From Microcoleus sp. FACHB-68 (GTDB taxonomy: Bacteria > Cyanobacteriota > Cyanobacteriia > Cyanobacteriales > Oscillatoriaceae): a stretch of 64,000 nt of DNA. The notes under the pieces were generated by a model, which was not told the origin of the DNA, did not search any database, and saw nothing but the letters and a program-made list of their open reading frames with translations. Below are positions 9,771 to 18,100 of the stretch, one piece after another. Location: NCBI RefSeq assembly GCF_014695715.1, contig NZ_JACJOT010000009.1, forward strand, positions 425,266 to 489,265, in the 5' to 3' direction. Both the position numbers and the translations under genes were made by a program. Numbering within the stretch: position 1 is the stretch's first letter; each line of letters begins with the position of its first letter.

Positions 9771-11040
9771 AGACACCATCCGCAACGCCTTGCAACAGTG
9801 TCGCACCGGCACTCTGCAACTTTTTGAAGGAATGGATGACGCCACCTTCCGCCGGCAAGCGCATCCTGAGTTCAGTCCCGTTGGCTGGCACTTAGGACAT
9901 ATTGCCTATACGGAAGCCTTGTGGTTGCTACAGCGCAGCGCCGGCTTACCCCCGGCGTTTCCTGAATATCACCAGTTATTTGCCGCAGATGGCTTACCCA
10001 AAGCCAAACGGGTGCAACTGCCAAACCTGCCAGAAGTGCGTCACTACCTTGATGCTGTTCGAGAAAAAGTCCTCACCTACCTCGAAACCGCACCCCTGGA
10101 GAAACAAGAACGTCTTTGGCGCTTCATGATCCAGCACGAAAGTCAACACTGTGAAACGATTGCCTTTGTGTTGCAGCTAGCAGCCGCAAGCGCCGGCAGA
10201 GAATTACAAAAATCCCCGAATCCCCGTATCCCAGCTAAAATTCTCCATCCCCCTTCACAGATGATTCAAATTCCCGCCGGCGAATTTGAACAGGGGAACG
10301 ATTCAGCCGACGCGATGGATAATGAAAAACCCCTTCACCGGCGCTATCTTGAAACTTACTGGATTGATCGCTATCCCGTCACTTGCCGGCAATACTGGCA
10401 ATTTATGGCAGCCGATGGTTATTATAATCCTGAATTTTGGTCAAATGCCGGCTGGCAATGGTTGCAAGCAAATCCCGTTACACAGCCGCTTTACTGGCTA
10501 GACGATCCTAGTTATGACAATCACCCCGTCTGTGGCGTGAGTTGGTACGAAGCGGAAGCGTATGCAAAATTTGCCGGCAAACGACTACCCACAGAAGCGG
10601 AATGGGAAAAAGCAGCCGGTTGGGATGGGGAAACAATAAGCCGACGCACCTATCCTTGGGGAGAAACAGAACCCAATGCCAGCCGGTGTAATCATCAGCT
10701 AGTTAAAGATACAACCCAAGAAGATGCCCCTATTCAAAATCGCACAATGCCGGTGGATGCTTACCCAGCCGGCGTCAGCGCCTATGGCTGCTACGATATG
10801 CTGGGCAACGTTTGGGAGTGGACAGCAACGTGGTTCGATGGGTATGAGGGGTTTAAATTATATCCCTATGCCGGTTATTCCCAAGCTTACTTTGACGGTG
10901 AGCATCGGGTGCTGAAAGGGGGCAGTTGGGCAACGCGTCCCTGGGCGATGCGATGTAGCTTTCGCAATTGGTATTATCCCGGCGTGCGTCAAATCTTAGC
11001 CGGTTTTCGCTGTGCCAGTAGCGTGAATTTGCCCACTTAA
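9745..11040 (+). CDS. egtB: Ergothioneine biosynthesis sulfoxide synthase EgtB
   Basis: A 431-aa non-haem iron enzyme that forms the C-S bond between hercynine and a thiol donor. The N-terminal DinB-like domain supplies the iron ligands, GWHLGHIAYTE and HESQHCE (HxxxHxE). The C-terminal FGE-sulfatase domain has CGVSWYEAEAYAKFAGKRLP, GNVWEW and LKGGSW…RNWYYP. No good ATG lies near the conserved start; TTG 9745 inside egtC is the only start that keeps the whole N-terminal helix, so initiation is probably coupled to egtC translation. Confidence 0.93.
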   Translation: MISTSINCRDTIRNALQQCRTGTLQLFEGMDDATFRRQAHPEFSPVGWHLGHIAYTEALWLLQRSAGLPPAFPEYHQLFAADGLPKAKRVQLPNLPEVRHYLDAVREKVLTYLETAPLEKQERLWRFMIQHESQHCETIAFVLQLAAASAGRELQKSPNPRIPAKILHPPSQMIQIPAGEFEQGNDSADAMDNEKPLHRRYLETYWIDRYPVTCRQYWQFMAADGYYNPEFWSNAGWQWLQANPVTQPLYWLDDPSYDNHPVCGVSWYEAEAYAKFAGKRLPTEAEWEKAAGWDGETISRRTYPWGETEPNASRCNHQLVKDTTQEDAPIQNRTMPVDAYPAGVSAYGCYDMLGNVWEWTATWFDGYEGFKLYPYAGYSQAYFDGEHRVLKGGSWATRPWAMRCSFRNWYYPGVRQILAGFRCASSVNLPT

Positions 11041-11208
11041 AGCAGTTATGCCGGTACAGCATCAACCCCTGAACTTCAGGCAGATTTAGCCAAAGTCAGG
11101 TGCGTGCGACAATAGCTTACGGGTGGCTGCCTGGAAAATCGCACTCAGGTGTGAGGGTGAGCGGAAAGGCTGGATGTGTCACCCGTTGGTGCTTCTGAGA
11201 TATAAAGC

Positions 11209-12276
11209 GTGATGAAATTTTCAAGACAGTCTGACATGGCGAATGCCCTTTCCAGCGCAACCAGCCATCCATTTACCCTGGAAGATCGATTGCATCTAGA
11301 GCGATTAATTAGCCCGATCCAAGCTTCAGCAGAAGAACAAACAGGCGGCAGTGATGTGATCAGCGGTTTAACGCAAATTCCCAAATCACTGCCGCCACGC
11401 TATTTTTATGATGACCGGGGATCTGAGTTATTTGAACAAATTTGCGATCTGCCAGAATATTACTTAACGCGAACTGAGGCGGCGATTCTGCGTCGGTGTG
11501 CCGGCTCAATTGCTCAATTAACAGACGCGTGCGAAATCGTGGAACTCGGCAGCGGCAGTTCGACAAAAACCCGCATCCTGTTAGATGCCTATAACCAGCA
11601 AGGTTATCCGCTGCGCTATTTACCGATTGATGTCAGTGGCGGCATCTTGGAAAGCAGTGCCCGCGATTTATTGAAAGATTATCCTTCGCTGCAAGTTCAC
11701 GGATTGGTTGCAACCTATGAGCAGGCATTGCAAAAGCTGACACCGGCACGTTTGCCAAACCGGATGATTTCTTTCCTTGGCAGCTCACTCGGTAATTTGA
11801 ATTCCTGTGAATGTGATGTCTTTTTCTCTCAAATTACCGGCGCATTGCAAGCCGGAGAATATTTTCTTTTGGGGATTGATTTACACAAATCAAAAGAAGT
11901 TTTGGAGCCGGCTTATAGCGATTCTCAAGGGGTCACGGCTGAGTTTAATTTGAATATGCTGCGCCATTTAAACCGGCGGTTTAAGGGAAATTTCGATGTC
12001 GCACAATTTGAACATTGGGCTTTTTATAATGAAGACCAACATCAAATAGAAATGCACTTGCGAAGTTTACGCGAGCAACGTGTTTATTTACGCGCCCTTG
12101 ATTTAACCGTAGAATTTGCAGCCGGCGAGACAATTTTGACAGAAATTTCTCGGAAGTTTGACTTAGACGTGATGCAGCAGTATCTCAAAGCCAGAGGATT
12201 AGAGCCGGTGCAAGTTTGGACTGACTCGAATCAATGGTTTGGTTTATTACTGTGTCAATTACAGCCGGCACTCTAA
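11209..12276 (+). CDS. egtD: L-histidine N-alpha-methyltransferase EgtD
   Basis: A 355-aa SAM-dependent methyltransferase that trimethylates histidine to hercynine. Typical segments are PPRYFYDDRGSELFEQICDL, ELGSGSSTKTRILLDA (SAM loop) and FLGSSLGNLN. ATG 11209 and ATG 11236 are both possible; the conserved part begins after either. It lies 168 bp after egtB. With EgtB and EgtC this gives hercynine sulfoxide synthesis; no EgtE lyase is visible in the window. Confidence 0.94.
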   Translation: MMKFSRQSDMANALSSATSHPFTLEDRLHLERLISPIQASAEEQTGGSDVISGLTQIPKSLPPRYFYDDRGSELFEQICDLPEYYLTRTEAAILRRCAGSIAQLTDACEIVELGSGSSTKTRILLDAYNQQGYPLRYLPIDVSGGILESSARDLLKDYPSLQVHGLVATYEQALQKLTPARLPNRMISFLGSSLGNLNSCECDVFFSQITGALQAGEYFLLGIDLHKSKEVLEPAYSDSQGVTAEFNLNMLRHLNRRFKGNFDVAQFEHWAFYNEDQHQIEMHLRSLREQRVYLRALDLTVEFAAGETILTEISRKFDLDVMQQYLKARGLEPVQVWTDSNQWFGLLLCQLQPAL

Positions 12277-12311
12277 AGAAAGCATCCCATTTTTGTAAAC
12301 TTGTCGTGCCG

Positions 12312-12351
12312 GCATCTTGCTCGCTTGCCTTAATCGTAGGGAGCAAGATGC
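12312..12351. repeat. Long perfect hairpin between egtD and a convergent gene
   Basis: An 11-bp perfect inverted repeat, GCATCTTGCTC (12312-12322) and GAGCAAGATGC (12341-12351), encloses an 18-nt loop. It lies between convergent genes and could act in termination, although no strong T-run follows. The nearby GGGAGCGTGACTCACGCCCC suggests small dispersed repeats. Confidence 0.6.
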
Positions 12352-12479
12352 TGCGACTCTAAATATTTTGGCAAATCTGAGATGCACCCGCTCTAAACTC
12401 CTGACATCTTTTCCTTGGGGCATCTCACGATTTGCGAATCCTAGGGAGCGTGACTCACGCCCCTACTGCAATCCCTTAA

Positions 12480-12953
12480 TTACTGCTGTTGATTTCTTTC
12501 TGGGCGCGATTGACGGTACTGCTCCATCTGCTGAAGCTGTTCAGGAGTCAGAATTGCTTTCATCTTCTCTTGCGAGGCGCGACGCACTTCCTGAATTTGC
12601 GCTTGTTGTTCTGCGGTGAGATTCAGCGAAGACAAAACCTGACGCATATTTTCCCGATTTCCTTTAGCCGCTTCTAGACGAGCTTTTTGCTCATCTGTCA
12701 GAATGTTGTTCATCTGCTCCCGCTCGGCTTGCTTGATGAGCTTCATCTGTTCCTTTTGTTCTTCCGTCAAGTTCAGCCTGTTCTTGCCTTCTCGCCGCTG
12801 CTGTTGTGCCGGCGCATCCGGTGCATTCGATTGAGCAAAGGCTGCCGGAATCACACTAGCAGATAGCGTCAGAGAAGCCGCAGCCATCAACAGAGGCAAA
12901 AATTTAACTGTGGAAACCCGGTTTTTTAAGGTCAGAGTGAAATTAGATTTCAT
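12480..12953 (-). CDS. Spy/LTXXQ-like exported helical protein
   Basis: A 157-aa protein from ATG 12953, chosen because GAGGA lies 8 nt upstream and it gives a proper signal peptide (…AAASLTLSASVIPAAFAQ). The mature part is charged, helical and Gln-rich with repeated LTEEQ, LTDEQ, LTAEQ and LTPEQ motifs, as in periplasmic Spy/CpxP-type proteins. A periplasmic chaperone or stress-sensing role is inferred. It stands alone, convergent with egtD. Confidence 0.7.
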   Translation of the reverse strand: MKSNFTLTLKNRVSTVKFLPLLMAAASLTLSASVIPAAFAQSNAPDAPAQQQRREGKNRLNLTEEQKEQMKLIKQAEREQMNNILTDEQKARLEAAKGNRENMRQVLSSLNLTAEQQAQIQEVRRASQEKMKAILTPEQLQQMEQYRQSRPERNQQQ

Positions 12954-13004
12954 AGAAGTCCTCAGAGATTGAACGAACAAACGATTCGGGTGTTTGTTAT
13001 TCAC

Positions 13005-13305
13005 ATCTTAGTCATCGCCGGCTCTCTCTGGCATGGGTCAAACTTCCTAATTTGATGTAGTACCAAAGTCCTAATTGATTTAGGATTTCGGTTAGAAGGT
13101 GCCTTTTTTAAAGCAGAACCCTAAAATTTTGGCAACTTCTGTTCTGGGTGAAATACATTTAAACTGAATAATTATTGCAAAGCTCGTTCCTGCTCTCCTT
13201 CGTCGCGGAGAGCTAAAATTATTTGACGTTGCTTAATCAGGGTATGAAAAAAATAAGTTGAAAATCCCGAAGCTTTGTGGATAATGGTTTCTATGACTTG
13301 CATAT
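13005..13305. other. Intergenic region at the edge of the defence island
   Basis: No gene was seen. A 7-bp hairpin GCTCTCC (13192-13198) / GGAGAGC (13207-13213) with an 8-nt loop is followed by an A/T-rich stretch and may be a terminator. Host-type GCCGGC stops near this point: one copy occurs at about 13355 and then none until about 22603. Confidence 0.4.
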
Positions 13306-15165
13306 TTAGCCTTTCATACCGTCGCTCAACGCCGAAAATACTGCCCAAAGCTTAGCCGGCACTTCTCCACCTTCAATTAAAATACCAATTTCCTTCAGTC
13401 GCTTAGCTTTATTAAAAGGATCGCCCGACAAAAAGTTATAGCTACTAATTATCGCACTTTCATCCACGATAAAAACTTTAGAGTGGCAACCCTGTTTATA
13501 CTCCAAAACCCCTTTAATTTGTGCCACCTGTTGTGGAAAATCTGTTTCTTTTTGTCCTAACCTTTCTTTATCACCATATAATACAATTAAAGACTCTAGA
13601 TTGTTTGAACGCTTCTGCAAGGGATTTATTAACCTAAATCCAGCTACTTGTTCATCAGGATCGATTTGATGGGAAACCACAAGACACCGTTTTTGAGCCT
13701 TTTGAAGGTATTGTCGCATTAGTGCCGCATGTTCGCGAGCGTGTACTATACGAACAGTTGAGGTTGGCAACTCATCAGCTTTTTGCATCTCCTTTGTTTT
13801 ATATAAGTCTATTTGCTCTTGCAAATCTGCTGCTATTTGTTGCCAACGACCAGGAGAATTTGATGACAAACTGTTTTGTTCAGTATCCCATAATCCAGCA
13901 ACTGAACGGCATAAATCAGCTACTAATCCAGGGTGACGCAAGCGGATAGTAACATCACTACCATTAAAGTCACTAGGGCTTCCTTCTACTTTCGTTGGTT
14001 TAGATAGCCAGTTGTAAGAGCCTACATAAGCTTGGTATCCTTCCTCAGTGTCATAAATTAGCAGCTTGGCATGGGAGTTTGTAGGTATTTCGTTAAAGTG
14101 CAAATTCCCCCTTTTTAATTTTTTCGCTTGTTTTTGGAGTCCTTCAAGCCACTCTTTTGTTCGTTTTTCTGAATTATTATCGTCTTTATAACCCCATAGT
14201 AAGCTTACATTCACACCCCGTTCTAAAGCTTTAATTACCCAATCTTTTACATCTGATAAATTATCTATTTTGAGAAAAGCTGAGGTAATTATTATATCTG
14301 TTTTTGCTTCTTCAGTTAAAGCTTTTCCCAATTGTTGAACATGAGTGGTGTGGGTCAGCAGCAGGTCATTTAAATCTATTTTGGTTGAATAACTACCAGC
14401 AAACTCTTCTGATGTCTGCCTTGTGCGATCTGTGCGATCAATTGATCGCACTTTTACATAGCTTGCTTTGGCTCGTTCTGGATACTTTTGAGCAAACTTT
14501 TCAGCTTCCTCTAGTAAAAGCTGTTTTAAACTGCCCTCCCAACAATCGGGCAACCCAATCACCCGTTGTTGTTCTATGTCTGCGTTCATAGCTAACCAAT
14601 AATAATTCTGAGAAACTAGCGCTGGAGGAGCTATGAAACGGATACGTTCCCCACTTTTTCTGCGAAGAAGGTGCTGTACCTGTTCTATACCTAAGCTCTT
14701 ATCTATTATCTTGTTCGGTAGTTTGCACGCAATATCGCAAACAGTTTTTTCGCCGATTTTATCGTCTTTAAGCTGAGTAGTGTTCTGATAGATAATTTCA
14801 TTAGGTGAAACAAGTTCACCCGTAAAACGTTCCATGATAATAAAAGCCATTTCCGAACGAATGCTAGTTCCTGGTGGTAGCTGCTGATCTGGTGTACCAA
14901 GGACAGCAGTTCCCTGGCGAGTAAGGATAAAACTGCCTTCTTTATCGTGACTAATAGCAATCCATCCAGCTTGAGCAAGTGTAACGATAACTTCCACAAG
15001 AAGTCGATTGGGGAGGCAAAAGATGTCCTGTAAATCTTGAATTGTTTTTGCTTTTTCTTCTTTAAAAGCACGAAGTACCAACTGGTCTAATTTGGAATAT
15101 GGTCTACCTTCTGCTAACTCATATTTGACTTGATACCGATTCAATGGGAGGAGCATCGTTACCAT
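13306..15165 (-). CDS. mkoB: PLD-family nuclease, MkoB-like component of a Mokosh type I defence system
   Basis: A 619-aa protein. Residues about 25-95 look like a winged helix. Two phospholipase-D HKD motifs are intact: H365-K367-D372 (HAKLLIYD, then YVGSYNWL) and H561-K563-D568 (HSKVFIVD, then ISSYNFL). PLD-fold proteins with two HKDs are often nucleases. It starts 1 nt after the stop of the kinase-helicase gene (TAATATG), so the two are translationally coupled. Mokosh type I is defined by a COG1112 helicase with a kinase domain plus a separate PLD protein, which fits. Naming rests on architecture. Confidence 0.8.
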   Translation of the reverse strand: MVTMLLPLNRYQVKYELAEGRPYSKLDQLVLRAFKEEKAKTIQDLQDIFCLPNRLLVEVIVTLAQAGWIAISHDKEGSFILTRQGTAVLGTPDQQLPPGTSIRSEMAFIIMERFTGELVSPNEIIYQNTTQLKDDKIGEKTVCDIACKLPNKIIDKSLGIEQVQHLLRRKSGERIRFIAPPALVSQNYYWLAMNADIEQQRVIGLPDCWEGSLKQLLLEEAEKFAQKYPERAKASYVKVRSIDRTDRTRQTSEEFAGSYSTKIDLNDLLLTHTTHVQQLGKALTEEAKTDIIITSAFLKIDNLSDVKDWVIKALERGVNVSLLWGYKDDNNSEKRTKEWLEGLQKQAKKLKRGNLHFNEIPTNSHAKLLIYDTEEGYQAYVGSYNWLSKPTKVEGSPSDFNGSDVTIRLRHPGLVADLCRSVAGLWDTEQNSLSSNSPGRWQQIAADLQEQIDLYKTKEMQKADELPTSTVRIVHAREHAALMRQYLQKAQKRCLVVSHQIDPDEQVAGFRLINPLQKRSNNLESLIVLYGDKERLGQKETDFPQQVAQIKGVLEYKQGCHSKVFIVDESAIISSYNFLSGDPFNKAKRLKEIGILIEGGEVPAKLWAVFSALSDGMKG

Positions 15166-15166
15166 A

Positions 15167-18100
15167 TTAAACCTCTTTGCATTTAACTATTTGCCTGTAT
15201 GGAATTTTGAGAGCAAGACCGCTGGTAAATCCCTCATTTAACATCTGAAAGATGTTTTTCCATTCCCAAAGAGAGTTATGGCGATCCTCGATATTAATAT
15301 CTTCTAAATGCCGCTCAAAAAACTTCCAACTTCCTACTAGCACTAATAGCTTCTCCGCACGAGACAGGAGCACATTTAGACGTTTCGCTTCCTTAAGAAA
15401 GCCCATTCCGTCAGGAAATTTGTCTTCTGATAATATATGATTGTTCCGAACCAAGCTAATAATAACAATGTCTGCTTCATTACCTTGGAAAGAATCTACT
15501 GTATGTACAAGTGGCGGTTGGTTATTCTTCCCTTTTCTAGCACGGAGGTTTTCTTTCCGAACTATTTTAGGAGGTAATTCAAGTTTATCCAACTCCTTCC
15601 TTAACAGAGCAACTTGCTGAGCGTATGGAGAAAGTACAGCAACTTTTAACGCTTGATCGGGAGCTTTATCATAGCGAAGTTTGCTCAAAAATTCTTTGAC
15701 TGCTTCAACTTCAAAGGGATTAGTGTAACGTGGCTTAGCTTTATTCTCTCCCTCTTCTTCATATTCAGGTTCATCACCATACCAAGGGATATCAATCCAA
15801 ACTACTGCTTTGTCTTTTATATTCCCAGGCTCTATGAAGGGATGGCAAACTCTTAATTCTGGATTTCCTTCGTCATTTGTGACAGGTTGATTGTAAGTAT
15901 TTTCTTCGTCGTATAACTTATCCTCATTGTAAAAAGTTCTGAAAATTAAGTCGCCAATAGTCGGGTGCATTCGATACTGCATAGATAGCCTGCCCGCCGC
16001 TGCTCCTTCTGACTCAGTAGTGGTTATTTTTTGCTGTCCATAAGCTAAATCGCGTAAATTTTCAAACAGGTACTCAAAAGTGGTCAGCCTGTGTTCCGCA
16101 TATTTGATGAAATCATTTTTAGCTTGAGCTTCTTTGTCTTTCCAATTTCGCAGCCAATCGTTGTCTAGCAAACTTCGATCGCGACGTGGCAGTTTGTCCA
16201 GATTGTTAACTACTTGGTCTAAGTTTGTAAGACATTTAAGGTAATCAGTGTAACGATATGGCGGTAGTTGTTTGTGATCTCCCAGAAGCATCCAGCGATG
16301 ACCAGCCTGAAGTGGTAGCGCAAGCTCAAAGCCATGTGCTTTTCCTGCTTCTTCTACGATTGACCAGTCAAAGGACTGGTTGCTATTTGCCAATTCTTCT
16401 AAGTCTCCAGCGGTGGTAGTACAGTAGGCGATGTTAGCTCCACGTTTGACAAGTTCTTGAAACTCAGCAAGTGCAGGTTCTGATGCTGAGGATTGAGCAT
16501 GGAGCATTTGTTCGAGGATTTCAGACCACTCTTGTTGAATTGCAGAAGGCGAGGAGAATTCGGATAACTGATTAAAGGTTTTTTGGAGCAAATCTCGGCT
16601 AACTTGTTCTACAGTGCCTTCAACATTGCCTTCAGCATCGTCTCCTACCCCAAGACGAACAGCAATTGGTTTTTGGGCATTATCCACATCGCGAAAAGCC
16701 TCGTTCCATACCTTGTCCCTGAGAACATCTACAGCGGAGTGAGCCTGAGCAGTTACTAGAACCTGTGCGACTGGATCTTCATCGATAATTTCTCGCAGCA
16801 AATGAGCTACAAGGGTAGTCTTACCAGTACCGGGAGGCCCTTGAAGGGTGTAGATTGGGCGTACTCGTAGGATATCTTGAATCGCTGCTTTTTTGGATCT
16901 GTCTAGGCCAGTAGTGTCTAATCGATCCAGCGGTGGTATCCACTTAGTATCCATTGGCCTTGGAGTTGCGAGTGCCTGTAGTAAATATGAGTGATCCTCT
17001 AAGCGGTCAATAGCATCTTTGCGGCGCTGGATCACCTTGATTTGAGCAAAAAGATTCCAACTACGCAAGTAGCCTGATTCTGGTGCTGGGTTTTGGGGTA
17101 CTCCATCAGAGGTAGCACGTCGCAGTTCTGCATACTTCTGTTCGCGATTAATCCGAACAAATTCCCAGGCTTCGTTCTTTTGCCTTCCTCCATCAATAGT
17201 CAGGGAATTGTCGTCAGTTAGTAGGAAGAGTTTGCAATCTTTTCTCCCAGAGTCAAACTCTCGTTGAAGGAATTCCAGCATTCCTCCTCTAATCTGGCAG
17301 AATGAAGATACTGGGTGATCGCGTTCTCTTTCTTCAATGTAAATAAGCTCATCTGTACCTTCTATTTTTTTATCCTTGATGCGATAAGCAAAAATTTCTG
17401 CATCCCGCATCAGAAGTTCTAATTGATTAGTACATTGTAGAAACTCTCGGAATTTTGCTAGAGGTTCGCGCAGAGCTTTTTTCTCATCAATTTGAGGTAG
17501 GAAAGCTTTCCAACTCTGACTTTTAGCGTTTGTCGTTGGATTTTTTTTTGCTTCGCTAATTATTATAACTTCAATAGGAATATCTCTCAATTCTTTAAAA
17601 TTTTCATCTTCATTACCTCGTAGTTCGCCAGGATCGTAAGCAAAAGCAATATCCCAAGTACCTGGCTGACCAGGTTGTTTTTGAAACTGGTCTATCAAAA
17701 GAGTAATTCGTTGTCCAGCCAACACATAAGTAGTTTTTCCACGCATGGGATACAGCTTGGCACTCTCCAGATTTTCTCTAAGAAAATTTTTTAGTCGACT
17801 TATATGTGACGAGTTATTAAAATTATAATCTTCATCTGGTTTACTTGGATTGGGAACAAAACCTCCTTGGCGTGCAGTATCGCTAATTTTTTCGTTTTTT
17901 GGATTGAATGCCAACTTAAGTGGCTGTTTCTTCCCACCGCCAATGATGCCGATGCCAATGTTCAGCTTATTTATAATTTCGTCGAGTTCTCGAATAATTT
18001 CTGTACTAAACCTCAGACGCTCTTCAGGTCGAGAGGTAATCAGTTGTTGAATCAAAGCAACCTCGACAGATGATAAATTACTATAGTTGTCTTCCAGCCT

